DNA of 46,121 bases from an uncultured Bacteroidales bacterium. GTDB lineage: Bacteria > Bacteroidota > Bacteroidia > Bacteroidales > F082. Every line of letters begins with the position of its first letter. The first letter of the stretch is position 1. The position numbers were made by a program, and so were the translations under genes. Below are positions 24,521 to 33,696 of the stretch, one piece after another. The notes beneath the pieces were generated by a model. The model was given only the letters and a program-made list of their open reading frames with translations. It made no database searches and had not been told where the DNA came from. Location of the stretch: positions 1-46,121 of the forward strand of contig CAMZEK010000018.1 of NCBI GenBank assembly GCA_947305795.1, in the 5' to 3' direction.

Positions 24521-25798
24521 ATGAACAAATTAGATATCCTCTTAGGCCTCCAATGGGGCGACGAAGGCAAGGGCAAGGTGGTAGACGCCCTCACGCCGAA
24601 TTATGACATCGTGGCGCGCTTCCAAGGCGGTCCCAACGCCGGTCATACTATTGAGTTTGACGGACGGAAGTTTGTGCTGCACAACATCCCTTCGGGCGTA
24701 CTCACGCCAGGTTGCGTCAATGTCATCGGCAATGGCGTCATCATCGACCCGCATATATTAAAAGGTGAGATTGAAGACTTGCGCAAGGCCGGCTTCGACC
24801 TGCGCCAAACACTGAAAATCTCGAATCGCGCCCATCTCATCCTCCCGACGCATCGTGCCTTGGACGCCGCCAACGAACGCGCCTTGGGCAAGATGAAAAT
24901 CGGCTCCACGCTGAAAGGCATCGGGCCGACCTATACCGACAAGACCGCCCGCAAGGGCCTCCGCATCGGCGATATCGCCATGGCTGATTTCCGCGAGCGT
25001 TACGAGCATCTAAAACAAGTTCATTTACAGCAAATTGACAACCTCAACTTCGACGTGAATGATTTGCAACTCGACGGTCACGGCTTTGATGAATACGAAA
25101 AATTGTGGTTCGAAGGCATCGAATACCTGAAGCAGTATCAGTTCATTGACAGCGAATATTACATCAACGAAGCCCTTGACACGGGAAAGAAAGTGCTTGC
25201 CGAAGGCGCACAAGGTTCCATGCTCGACGTGGACTTCGGCAGCTATCCTTTCGTCACCTCGTCGAACGTGATTGCGGCGGGTGTGTGCTCTGGTTTAGGC
25301 ATCGCGCCGAACCGCATCGGCAAGGTGTATGGCATCTTCAAGGCTTACTGCACCCGCGTGGGCACAGGCCCCTTCCCTACCGAGTTGTTTGACGAAACGG
25401 GCGAAACGCTCCGCCAAAACGGACACGAGTTTGGTGCCACCACAGGCCGTCCGCGCCGTTGCGGCTGGCTCGACCTGCCCGCGCTAAAGTACGCCATCAT
25501 GCTCAGCGGCGTCACCGACCTGATGATGATGAAGTCCGACGTGATGGACGACTTCAAGACCTTGAAAGTCGCCACGGCGTATCGCTACAATGACATGGAA
25601 ACCAAGCATTTGCCTTTCGCCGCTTGCACCGAAACGATGGAACCGGTCTATACCGAAATTCCAGGCTGGCAACAGAAGATTGAGGGTAAAATTCCGCAGA
25701 AATTGGAGGATTACGTTCGCTTCATCGAGAATTATGTCGGTGTGCCCGTGAAGTTCGTATCCTACGGCCCAGATAGGACGCAGAATGTTTGGAGATAA
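24521..25798 (+). CDS. purA: Adenylosuccinate synthetase
   Basis: A 425-residue enzyme of normal length. It has the N-terminal GTP-binding 'LGLQWGDEGKGKVVDAL', 'FQGGPNAGHT', 'GIGPTYTDKTAR', 'GAQGSMLDVDFG' and the C-terminal 'SYGPDRTQN'. It condenses IMP and aspartate with GTP hydrolysis in AMP synthesis. It is preceded by a nested palindrome and followed, 2 bp after its stop, by a family G palindrome. Confidence 0.98.
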   Translation: MNKLDILLGLQWGDEGKGKVVDALTPNYDIVARFQGGPNAGHTIEFDGRKFVLHNIPSGVLTPGCVNVIGNGVIIDPHILKGEIEDLRKAGFDLRQTLKISNRAHLILPTHRALDAANERALGKMKIGSTLKGIGPTYTDKTARKGLRIGDIAMADFRERYEHLKQVHLQQIDNLNFDVNDLQLDGHGFDEYEKLWFEGIEYLKQYQFIDSEYYINEALDTGKKVLAEGAQGSMLDVDFGSYPFVTSSNVIAAGVCSGLGIAPNRIGKVYGIFKAYCTRVGTGPFPTELFDETGETLRQNGHEFGATTGRPRRCGWLDLPALKYAIMLSGVTDLMMMKSDVMDDFKTLKVATAYRYNDMETKHLPFAACTETMEPVYTEIPGWQQKIEGKIPQKLEDYVRFIENYVGVPVKFVSYGPDRTQNVWR

Positions 25799-25800
25799 AT

Positions 25801-25830
25801 TGTAGGTTGTCATACCATGGCAGCCCTACA
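25801..25830. repeat. TGTAGGGCTG palindromic repeat, family G copy 2 / purA 3' hairpin
   Basis: TGTAGG ... CCTACA outer stem with a G-U-rich inner stem. On the minus strand it begins TGTAGGGCTGCCA, as in the copy at 19796. It starts 2 bp after the purA stop, and also lies just after the stop of the convergent HTH gene (25839), so it may end both transcripts. Confidence 0.7.
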
Positions 25831-25838
25831 GACTCTTT

Positions 25839-26039
25839 TCAATCTGTCTCTTCCAAAAAGAAAATTTCCTCCACAGGCTTCCCGAACACTTGCGCCATCT
25901 TCAAAGCCAAGACCGTAGAAGGCACATATTTCCCTGATTCAATGGCATTTATTGACTGCCGGCTCACACCGATGCACTTGGCCAGTTCCTCTTGCGTGAG
26001 GTCCATCTCGGCCCGCGCCACTTTCAAACGGTTCTTCAT
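25839..26039 (-). CDS. Small XRE-type helix-turn-helix regulator
   Basis: A 66-residue protein that is almost entirely an HTH_3 domain (KVARAEMDLTQEELAKCIGV-SRQSINAIESGKYVPS) with a short acidic tail. I start at the ATG at 26039, which overlaps the stop of the membrane-protein gene (ATGA); the longer frame upstream is an overlap artefact. Small HTH proteins like this are commonly paired with a short membrane protein and probably control their own operon. Confidence 0.88.
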   Translation of the reverse strand: MKNRLKVARAEMDLTQEELAKCIGVSRQSINAIESGKYVPSTVLALKMAQVFGKPVEEIFFLEETD

Positions 26040-26503
26040 TGCGTGCCTCCTTTGTTGGCCCGAAAAAGCTCGATTCGGAACTTGACAATGAACAAGATAA
26101 GGAACACAAAGAACACCAAATAAGGCACGTAAGTGTAAGAGAATCCGTGTATTAGCAAGGTGGCAAGGATGAACAATGCCGCCGTGACGTAGGTAGCCCA
26201 AACGAGACTTTGCTCGCGGACACTTTTCACAAATTCGTCCTCGACTTTCTCTTTCGAGAAGCCGATTAAAAGCAATCCAATAGTGAACAAAGGTATGGCA
26301 ACGGTCAGAATACCCGTATCTGCCATGACGAAGAAGCCCTCTTCTTTATCATCAAGGAAAGGGAAGTCATAATACAAAGCAGGGATATTGAAACGCCAAT
26401 CAGGGAACCAAATCCTGCAAGCCACATACACTGCCACTGCTGCTATGGCAACCACCCATCCGATGATTTGAAAACGATGGGGAAACAAATAGTTTTTCTT
26501 CAT
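26036..26503 (-). CDS. Four-helix membrane protein paired with the HTH regulator
   Basis: A 155-residue membrane protein with hydrophobic segments at ~12-30, ~62-82, ~100-117 and ~123-142, and a positively charged end. It has no catalytic motif. It is similar in layout to DUF2178-like proteins that accompany small HTH regulators, but I do not assign a family. Translational coupling to the HTH gene (4-bp overlap) implies a joint function, perhaps as membrane sensor or anti-regulator. Confidence 0.75.
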   Translation of the reverse strand: MKKNYLFPHRFQIIGWVVAIAAVAVYVACRIWFPDWRFNIPALYYDFPFLDDKEEGFFVMADTGILTVAIPLFTIGLLLIGFSKEKVEDEFVKSVREQSLVWATYVTAALFILATLLIHGFSYTYVPYLVFFVFLILFIVKFRIELFRANKGGTQ

Positions 26504-26524
26504 AACGTATTGATTTTATTTGTT

Positions 26525-27766
26525 TTACAAAAATTTCACTAAATCCGCCTCCAACTCCTCTTCCATGCCTTTGCCGAAGCCGATGTGCATTTTCGCTATC
26601 TTGCCCTCGCGGTCAAGGAAATACAGAGTTGGATAGCCCGAAACGCGGTAAGTATCAGATAGTTCACGCTCGGAGAAAAGGATCGTGTAGGTGATGCCGC
26701 GCTTGGCCAAGAAATCGGCCATCTCATCCTTTTCGGGGTCGTCAATCGGGTCGATGCCAATCATCATGAAGCCCTTGTCCTTGTATTTCTCATGCAGGCT
26801 TTGCAAAACGGGCATGGCGGCACAGCACGGGGCGCACGACTTGTAGAAGAAATCGAGCAACACCACCTTCCCTTTCAGGTCGGCAATGCGGATGGTGTCG
26901 CCCGTCAACGTGGGCAGCGACCATTCTGGCGCGGGTATGCCTTCGGCAAGCGGTTCTGGCTCCTCGTATGGCTCGTAATCCTCCAAGACGATGTTTTCGG
27001 GAATAGATTCCAATGTTAGTTTCGACTCGTCCACATTTGGATCGAAGGCAAGCAACTTGAACTCATCATATTGATACATAGTGTCCTGCTGCTCTACGAC
27101 GTCGAAGGCGATGGAGTATTGGATGGGCAAGTAATCTTTCTTGTCAATCCACAAATTGATTTCGTAGCGGATGGTCTGCATACCATAAATGCTGTCAGGT
27201 TCCTCGTCTGCTGGCCCAAGAATATCGACCAAATAGCATGATTTCCCGTCCAATTGGCTGTCCGAAAGCGAGTAAGAATAGTCTTTATCGAATATGTTTT
27301 CGTCGCCCAAATCCTCATTGGTGCGCAAGGGATAACTGCTTTTGGTGGCCAAAGGCGTGTAGAACGTGCGGTTGTGCCTCCCCCTGATGATGTCTTTAGC
27401 CCAAAGGTCGCACGACTGGATGATGCCCGTGCTGTCGCCGTAGGAAACATACTCGTTCCCTGTATAGAGATGATGATATGACGAAATCCATTTCGAATTG
27501 AGGTATTCCTCAAACGAGTTGAAGGCTTTCCCGAAAATCGTGTCGTCGGGCAGTTTCTTGAAGTCGCAAGTATAGCGGTTGTAAGTGGTGTCGTTGTCCG
27601 ACATATACTTCTTTTTCCAATCCATTACATAGTGCCCGCCTTGAATGGACTGGCATTTCTGGTAGGATTTCCGAAGGACTTCTTCGGCAGTGGGCTGGCT
27701 GTTGCAGCCCGCAAGCACGACCGCGACGGCGGCCCATGCCAAAACAGCTTTGATTGAATGTTTCAT
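26525..27766 (-). CDS. TlpA-like thioredoxin-fold lipoprotein
   Basis: A 413-residue lipoprotein with lipobox LAGC (Cys21). Residues ~22-270 are a Bacteroidota-specific beta-rich domain of unknown role. Residues ~278-413 are an AhpC-TSA/TlpA thioredoxin domain with active site CAPC (311-314) and the cis-Pro loop 'VSGYPTLYF'. The usual Trp before the first Cys is Ser. It probably acts as a thiol-disulfide oxidoreductase at the cell envelope. It is 21 bp upstream of the HTH/membrane-protein pair in the same direction, so it could share transcription. Confidence 0.88.
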   Translation of the reverse strand: MKHSIKAVLAWAAVAVVLAGCNSQPTAEEVLRKSYQKCQSIQGGHYVMDWKKKYMSDNDTTYNRYTCDFKKLPDDTIFGKAFNSFEEYLNSKWISSYHHLYTGNEYVSYGDSTGIIQSCDLWAKDIIRGRHNRTFYTPLATKSSYPLRTNEDLGDENIFDKDYSYSLSDSQLDGKSCYLVDILGPADEEPDSIYGMQTIRYEINLWIDKKDYLPIQYSIAFDVVEQQDTMYQYDEFKLLAFDPNVDESKLTLESIPENIVLEDYEPYEEPEPLAEGIPAPEWSLPTLTGDTIRIADLKGKVVLLDFFYKSCAPCCAAMPVLQSLHEKYKDKGFMMIGIDPIDDPEKDEMADFLAKRGITYTILFSERELSDTYRVSGYPTLYFLDREGKIAKMHIGFGKGMEEELEADLVKFL

Positions 27767-27866
27767 TTTGCGTTCATTTTAAGTTTGACGCTGTAAAAGT
27801 AAAGCAAACTTTCCATATAGACAAATTAATTTGTCATTTTCTCGCAAAAAAAAGCATAAAAAGTTG

Positions 27867-28010
27867 TTTCACGCAGAATCCGCAGAAATCGCAGAACCTG
27901 CCGGACAGATACATTGCGTCGCTTCGCGCTTCATATAATTCTGCGATTTCTGCGTGAGATAATAAGCGTCTCTTCATGCTTCAAATAGTTCTGCAATTTT
28001 TGCATGAAAT
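27867..28010. repeat. CACGCAGAAATCGCAGAA palindromic element (family B)
   Basis: In the 327-bp gap between the TlpA-like and OPT genes. GCAGAAATCGCAGAA (27882-27896) pairs exactly with 27939-27953 (15 bp), and the arms extend to CACGCAGA / TGCGTGA. A third, degenerate arm (AGTTCTGCAATTTTTGCATG, 27987-28006) repeats the right arm. The rest of the gap holds only A+T-rich sequence and the two promoters. Confidence 0.8.
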
Positions 28011-28093
28011 AATTCTCCGCGTAAAACACCAAACAATCAATTATTTTCCTAATATTGCAAATTCATTTCATTGATATTTCAAACATTCTCAAT

Positions 28094-30097
28094 ATGGAAA
28101 ACGAACAATTCAAACTGCCCGAGAACGCGCACCGCGAACTGAAACCGGGCGAAGAGTATGAACCCATACTCTCAAAAAACAAACAGTATCAAGAAGTTAC
28201 GGTCTGGTCGGTCTGCATCGGCCTGCTGATGACCATCCTGTTTTCGGCTGCCGCTGCCTACCTCGGCCTGAAGGTCGGGCAGGTGTTTGAGGCCGCCATT
28301 CCCATTGCCATCATCGCCATTGGCCTCACGGGACTGACGCGCAAGAACGACGCCTTGTCGCAAAACGTCATCATTCAAAGCATCGGCGGCTGCTCGGGCG
28401 GTGTGGTGGCAGGTGCCATCTTTACCCTGCCTGCGCTCTACATCCTGCAAGGCAAGGGCTACCAAATCGAAATCAACTTCTGGCAGGTGTTCATCGCCTC
28501 GCTTTTAGGCGGCATCTTGGGCATCCTGTTCCTCATCCCCTTCCGCAAGTATTTCGTGAAGGAACAGCACGGCAAGTTCCCCTTCCCTGAAGCCACAGCC
28601 ACGACACAAGTTTTGGTCAGCGGGCAAAAGAAGGGCAAGGACTCGCTGCTCTTGGTCGTCAGTGGCTTGATTGGCGGTCTGTATGACTTTATCGTCTCCA
28701 CCTTCGGCTGGTGGTCGGAGACCATCACCACCCGCATGATGGGTTGGGGTGCGACCCTGGCCGACAAAGCCAAACTGATGTTCAAAGTGAACACGGGCGC
28801 GGCTGTATTAGGCTTGGGCTACATCATTGGACTGAAATACGCCTTCATCATCTGCTGCGGTTCCATGCTCGTGTGGTTCATCATCATCCCGGGCATGAAC
28901 CTCATTTGGGGCGACCAAATCGTCGACCTGATGAACGCGGGCATCACTACCACTATCGGCTCGATGGCACCTGAGGAAATCTTCAAGAACTATGCACGTC
29001 ACATCGGCATTGGTGGCATCGCCATGGCGGGTATCATCAGCATCATTAAATCATGGGGCGTGATTAAGTCGTCAGTGAGTCTCGCCGCCAATGAGTTCAA
29101 GGGCAAGAAAGCCGCCGCCGACACCATTGAACGCACCCAGCAAGACCTCTCCATGAAGACTGTCGTCATCGGCATTGTGGCTGTGTTGATCGTCACCTTC
29201 CTGTTCTTCTGGTTCGGCGTGGTGCACAACCTCGGCCATGCCTTGATTGGCATTTTGGTCGTGGCCGTCATCGCCTTCCTGTTCACAACGGTGGCTGCCA
29301 ATGCCATCGCCATCGTGGGCAGCAATCCCGTGAGTGGCATGACGCTGATGACCTTGATTTTGGCCTCCTTGGTGATGGTCGCCGCCGGATTGAGCGGTCC
29401 CAACGGCATGACCGCCACATTAATTATAGGTGGTGTGGTCTGCACGGCTTTGGCCGTTGCTGGTGCCTTCATCACCGACCTGAAAGTAGGTTATTGGATT
29501 GGCACAACGCCCAAAAAGCAAGAACTTTGGAAGTTTGTCGGCGTAGCTGTAGCCGCTGCCACCGTTGCGGGCGTCATTATGGTTTTGAATAAAGCCTACG
29601 GTTTTGTGGGCGACAATGCCTTGGTCGCGCCGCAAGCCAACGCCATGAGCGCCGTCATCGAGCCGATGATGTCGGGCGGTAGCGCCCCGTGGCTGCTCTA
29701 CGGCATCGGTGCCGCCATCGCCTTGATTCTCAACTTCTGCAAAGTGCCTGCCCTGCCCTTCGCTTTGGGTATGTTCATCCCCATCGACCTCAACGTGCCG
29801 CTGCTCATCGGTGGTGCCATCTCGTGGTTCGTTAGCACCCGCAGCAAAGACCAGAAACTCAACGATGCCCGCTACAACCGCGGCACCCTCATCGCCTCGG
29901 GCTTCATCGCCGGTGGCGCCTTGATGGGTGTGGTGAGCGCCATCCTCAAGTTCTGCAACGTGGATGCTGTGGCCAAGACCGCCGAGGGCACGCCGTTTGC
30001 CGAGCTGCCCGTGGCCGGCCTCATCGCCTTGGTGATGTATATCGCCATCATCGTCTACATGATTTGGGACTCGAAACGAGCGAAGGTAGAGGAATAG
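28094..30097 (+). CDS. OPT family oligopeptide transporter
   Basis: A 667-residue polytopic inner-membrane protein with about 15 hydrophobic segments. It matches the bacterial OPT family: 'LSAAAAYLGLKVGQVFEAAIP' region near the start, 'QSIGGCSGGVVAGAIFTLPA', 'LFLIPFRKYFV', 'KFPFPEATATTQVL', and a late 'VPALPFALGMFIP'. It is likely a proton-coupled importer of peptides or peptide-like siderophores. I start at the ATG at 28094 (MENEQFKLPENAHREL), as the extension from 28055 overlaps the likely promoter. A strong terminator follows. Confidence 0.94.
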   Translation: MENEQFKLPENAHRELKPGEEYEPILSKNKQYQEVTVWSVCIGLLMTILFSAAAAYLGLKVGQVFEAAIPIAIIAIGLTGLTRKNDALSQNVIIQSIGGCSGGVVAGAIFTLPALYILQGKGYQIEINFWQVFIASLLGGILGILFLIPFRKYFVKEQHGKFPFPEATATTQVLVSGQKKGKDSLLLVVSGLIGGLYDFIVSTFGWWSETITTRMMGWGATLADKAKLMFKVNTGAAVLGLGYIIGLKYAFIICCGSMLVWFIIIPGMNLIWGDQIVDLMNAGITTTIGSMAPEEIFKNYARHIGIGGIAMAGIISIIKSWGVIKSSVSLAANEFKGKKAAADTIERTQQDLSMKTVVIGIVAVLIVTFLFFWFGVVHNLGHALIGILVVAVIAFLFTTVAANAIAIVGSNPVSGMTLMTLILASLVMVAAGLSGPNGMTATLIIGGVVCTALAVAGAFITDLKVGYWIGTTPKKQELWKFVGVAVAAATVAGVIMVLNKAYGFVGDNALVAPQANAMSAVIEPMMSGGSAPWLLYGIGAAIALILNFCKVPALPFALGMFIPIDLNVPLLIGGAISWFVSTRSKDQKLNDARYNRGTLIASGFIAGGALMGVVSAILKFCNVDAVAKTAEGTPFAELPVAGLIALVMYIAIIVYMIWDSKRAKVEE

Positions 30098-30128
30098 AAT
30101 CTCCAACTATAACTCGTGGGTAAAACAA

Positions 30129-30167
30129 TGACCGTCTCAACAACCATTGAGGCGGTCATATTTTTTT
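30129..30167 (+). terminator. Rho-independent terminator after the OPT transporter
   Basis: A 12-bp stem TGACCGTCTCAA/TTGAGGCGGTCA (one G-U pair), 6-nt loop, then TATTTTTTT. It lies 31 bp after the stop codon. Confidence 0.93.
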
Positions 30168-30178
30168 GAATTATTAAT

Positions 30179-30208
30179 TTTGGAATTGAAAGAATTTCGC
30201 TATTTTTG
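30179..30208 (+). promoter_or_regulatory. Promoter of the C10 protease gene
   Basis: TTTG (30179-30182), 18-bp spacer, TATTTTTG (30201-30208): a full match to the Bacteroidota -33/-7 pattern, 37 bp before the start codon. Confidence 0.8.
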
Positions 30209-30244
30209 TCGCTTAATCATTGACAAATTTAAAATTCTAACAAT

Positions 30245-33200
30245 ATGAAAAAATCTACAATGATCTTGGCATTGGTACTGATGATATCGATGCCGTTGAT
30301 GGCCGAGCGCGTAACTCCTGAAACCGCCCAAAAAGTGGCCAAAACTTTCCTAAACAACAACGGTGCGAAAGCCGTACAACTAACTGACTTGTCAAAAGCA
30401 GCTGGTTTCGCGAACCTTTACATCTTCTGTGCTGAGGAAGGCTTCGTGGTGATGTCTGCCGATGATTGCGTGAAACCGATTCTTGGCTATTCTCTGACAG
30501 GAAAATTTGTTGCAGAGGGGATGCCTGAAAACATCGCTTCCTGGCTGCAAGGCTATAACGATGAGATTCAATACGCCATCGACAACCGATTGAATGCTTC
30601 ATCCGAAACAACCCAACAATGGGATGATTTGGCCGCAGGAAAACCAAATGCAGCAAAAACGACTACAGTCGTGGAGCCTTTGATTCAAACCAAATGGGAC
30701 CAGGGAGAACCATACAATAACTTATGTCCTCCAGGAACCGTGACAGGTTGTGTGGCCACTGCCATGGCTCAGGTGATGAAATACTGGAATTATCCCGTGC
30801 ATGGTATCAGCTCGCATGCATACGTCCCACAGAACAACCCTGCACTTGGCGAACAATTTGCAGATTTCAATTCAACCTATTACGATTGGGCCAACATGAC
30901 CAACACCTACAATTCATCAAGCACTGTTGAACAAAAAGCAGCCGTTGCCACACTGATGTACCATTGCGGCGTGTCTGTTAGCATGAAGTATGGGCCTAGC
31001 AGTGGTGCGCCCACAACTGAGGTCGCGGAAGCATTAAAGAACTACTTCAATTATTCGTCAGATGTCCAATTTCTTTCTCGGGAAGACTATACTGAGACGG
31101 AGTGGGTCAATATGTTGAAATCAGACTTGGATCAGAATTGGCCCATTCAATATTCAGGCAGTGGATCTGGTGGCGGGCATTCCTTTGTTTGCGACGGATA
31201 CAACAGCGACAATTACTTCCATTTCAACTGGGGATGGGGGGGCAGCTGCGATGCATACTATTCCGTCAATAACCTGAATCCTGGCCCAGGAGGTATTGGT
31301 TCTGGTTCATACGGAGTATACAATGAAGACCAAGGTGGTGTCTTTGGCGTCCGTCCTTCCGAATGTACGGCAGATGCCCCCACCAATCTGACATACACCC
31401 AAAGCGAGCGCAATGTCACCTTCAGCTGGGACGCAGCAAGCGGAGCTGTCAGCTACAACATCTACCATAATAATAGCTTTGTTGGCAATTCAACCACAAC
31501 ATCCTACACCGATGTTGCTCCTTTCGGCACCGCTGCCTATTATGTACGCAGTGTGGATTCCGACGGAGAATTGTCATTGTCTTCCAACTCCGTAAACGTT
31601 ACTGTAGACTATCAAACACCTATCGTCGTTGATATGGAAGCCAACCTCTCGGGCGACAACGTGAATCTCTCCTGGACGGCACCCGAATGGTGCTTCCCGG
31701 AAACGGAATCATCCATCCTGACTTACGGAGAAGGAACCCCTGGACATTTTTTGGGTTATAGCGGAACTGCAAACTTGTATTGGGGACATCGTTACCTTCC
31801 CACTGATTTGACAGAGGCTTCTGGAAAAGTTATTTTCAGAGTATCATTTTACATCAGAGAAATAGGGACATACGAACTCAATATATACACAGGCACTACA
31901 ACCGTAACTTATAGTAGTGGCTCTTACGACATTCCCACAACACTTCTGACAAACAAAACCATTACGGCAACACAAACAGGATGGTTCACCATCGATCTGG
32001 ACGAGCCTGTCACGATTGATACCTCTCAAGACTTGTGGATTATGATGTATGATCCTGAATCTAAGCAAATGCCCGCAGAATACTGTCCGTTCAATGAACA
32101 TGAGAGAGGAGGGTATGTAACGGATGACATAACAAGTTGGACTATTGGGTATTCCTCTTTGGCTTTTCTTATCCGCACCTACCTCACCGACGGCTCTTAT
32201 ACCTATAATCTCTATCAGGATGGAATTCAAATCGCCGACAATCTCTCGGAGACCAATTACAATGCCACTTTGAATAACAACGCAGCCAATATGTTTACTA
32301 TAAAGACCCACTATAATGGTGGCGAGACAACTGCATCCAATATGGCAGGCTTTGCCAAAGGCTCTGCGAGCCTCTCCGACCTTGAAATGAGCACCAACGA
32401 CAAGATGATGCTCACCAATGGAAGTCAGCTCACCGTCAGCGGAACGCTCTCCAACACCGTACCCGCCAATCTCATCCTCGAGAATGGTGCCCAACTCATC
32501 CACGACTCCTATGGTGTGAAAGCCACCGTAAAAAAAGACATCGAATCCTACACCACCGATGACAATGGATGGAACTTCATCGCCTCGCCAGTTACCGAAA
32601 CCATCACGCCGAGCCAAGAGAACGGCTTCCTGAACGGAACCGCCGAATCAAACACTTTCGACCTATATTATTACGATGAACCGAATCACCTTTGGGTTAA
32701 CTATGAATATACTCCTTTTGTACTTGAACACAAAAAAGGCTACCTCTACGCCAACGGTGAACCGGACGGCACGACCCTTTGGTTTGCAGGCACATTACAG
32801 CCCAGCAACAGCACAGTCAGCATCAATGGCTTGAGTCATAGCGCAACCACCTTGAACGGCTTCAACCTTGTAGGCAATCCTTTCGTGTGCAATGCCACCA
32901 TCGACCAAGATTGTTTCGTGATTGAAGGCAACCATGTTATTTTGTCCGAAGGCACCAAAGTCTTCGCTCCCTGCGAAGGCGCATTTGTGAAAGCCACATC
33001 GGACGAATACGCTGTAACGTTCACGAAATCAGTAGGGTCAAAAGGCAACAATCTAAAGGACTGCCTTGACCTCGTCGTCACACAAGGCAAGGCCAATGTC
33101 GATCGCGCTCGTGTACGTTTCGGCGAAGGTACCAACTTGGAGAAATTCACCCTTGAAGGCGATGAAAGCTCCCTACTCACCCTCTGGCAAGAAGGAACCG

Positions 33201-33664
33201 AATATGCCGTGGTCTATGCCGATGAGATTCGAGAGTTGCCCATGAACTTCAACGCTACCAAAGATGGCACCTATACCATTGGAATTGAAACCAATAACCT
33301 TGATTTGGGTTATCTCCACCTCATCGATAACATGACTGGCATGGATGTTGACCTTTTAGCCACACCAAGCTACACTTTCGAGGCCAAGACAACGGATTAT
33401 GCCTCGCGGTTCAAGTTGGTGTTTTCCAACGGTGAGGACACTGTTGGTAACGATGAAGCATTTGCCTATTATGCCAATGGGGAGATTCACTTAGTGAAGT
33501 CGTGCCAAGGCGCATCTCTACAAATTGTAGACATGACAGGACGCATTGTGGTTTGTACAGACGTTGCGTGCAACGTCTCTGCCAATGAAATACCCTCAGG
33601 CGTGTATGTGCTGCGCCTCATCACCGCTGAGAAGGTGCGGACACAGAAGATAGTTATCGAATAA
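30245..33664 (+). CDS. Secreted C10 (streptopain-type) cysteine protease with T9SS sorting domain
   Basis: An 1139-residue exported protein. After the signal peptide (to ~Ala20) comes a Spi-like propeptide (~21-140). The C10 peptidase domain follows, with catalytic Cys169 (TVTGCVATAMAQ) and His312 (GGGHSFVCDGY) and the 'FHFNWGWGG' motif. A fibronectin-III-like domain (~375-455) and a beta-sandwich region follow. The C-terminal ~75 residues form a T9SS type A sorting domain ('LQIVDMTGRIV', 'SGVYVLRL', ending KIVIE). Streptopain relatives include SpeB and periodontain/interpain of Bacteroidota. It is likely cell-surface or secreted and degrades host or dietary protein. Confidence 0.93.
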   Translation: MKKSTMILALVLMISMPLMAERVTPETAQKVAKTFLNNNGAKAVQLTDLSKAAGFANLYIFCAEEGFVVMSADDCVKPILGYSLTGKFVAEGMPENIASWLQGYNDEIQYAIDNRLNASSETTQQWDDLAAGKPNAAKTTTVVEPLIQTKWDQGEPYNNLCPPGTVTGCVATAMAQVMKYWNYPVHGISSHAYVPQNNPALGEQFADFNSTYYDWANMTNTYNSSSTVEQKAAVATLMYHCGVSVSMKYGPSSGAPTTEVAEALKNYFNYSSDVQFLSREDYTETEWVNMLKSDLDQNWPIQYSGSGSGGGHSFVCDGYNSDNYFHFNWGWGGSCDAYYSVNNLNPGPGGIGSGSYGVYNEDQGGVFGVRPSECTADAPTNLTYTQSERNVTFSWDAASGAVSYNIYHNNSFVGNSTTTSYTDVAPFGTAAYYVRSVDSDGELSLSSNSVNVTVDYQTPIVVDMEANLSGDNVNLSWTAPEWCFPETESSILTYGEGTPGHFLGYSGTANLYWGHRYLPTDLTEASGKVIFRVSFYIREIGTYELNIYTGTTTVTYSSGSYDIPTTLLTNKTITATQTGWFTIDLDEPVTIDTSQDLWIMMYDPESKQMPAEYCPFNEHERGGYVTDDITSWTIGYSSLAFLIRTYLTDGSYTYNLYQDGIQIADNLSETNYNATLNNNAANMFTIKTHYNGGETTASNMAGFAKGSASLSDLEMSTNDKMMLTNGSQLTVSGTLSNTVPANLILENGAQLIHDSYGVKATVKKDIESYTTDDNGWNFIASPVTETITPSQENGFLNGTAESNTFDLYYYDEPNHLWVNYEYTPFVLEHKKGYLYANGEPDGTTLWFAGTLQPSNSTVSINGLSHSATTLNGFNLVGNPFVCNATIDQDCFVIEGNHVILSEGTKVFAPCEGAFVKATSDEYAVTFTKSVGSKGNNLKDCLDLVVTQGKANVDRARVRFGEGTNLEKFTLEGDESSLLTLWQEGTEYAVVYADEIRELPMNFNATKDGTYTIGIETNNLDLGYLHLIDNMTGMDVDLLATPSYTFEAKTTDYASRFKLVFSNGEDTVGNDEAFAYYANGEIHLVKSCQGASLQIVDMTGRIVVCTDVACNVSANEIPSGVYVLRLITAEKVRTQKIVIE

Positions 33665-33669
33665 TTTGC

Positions 33670-33677
33670 TACCTTTG
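33670..33677 (+). promoter_or_regulatory. -7 promoter element for mfd
   Basis: TACCTTTG is a perfect TAnnTTTG, 19 bp before the GTG start of mfd. It indicates transcription independent of the C10 protease gene. Confidence 0.6.
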
Positions 33678-33696
33678 CGCCACAAATCCAAACAAC

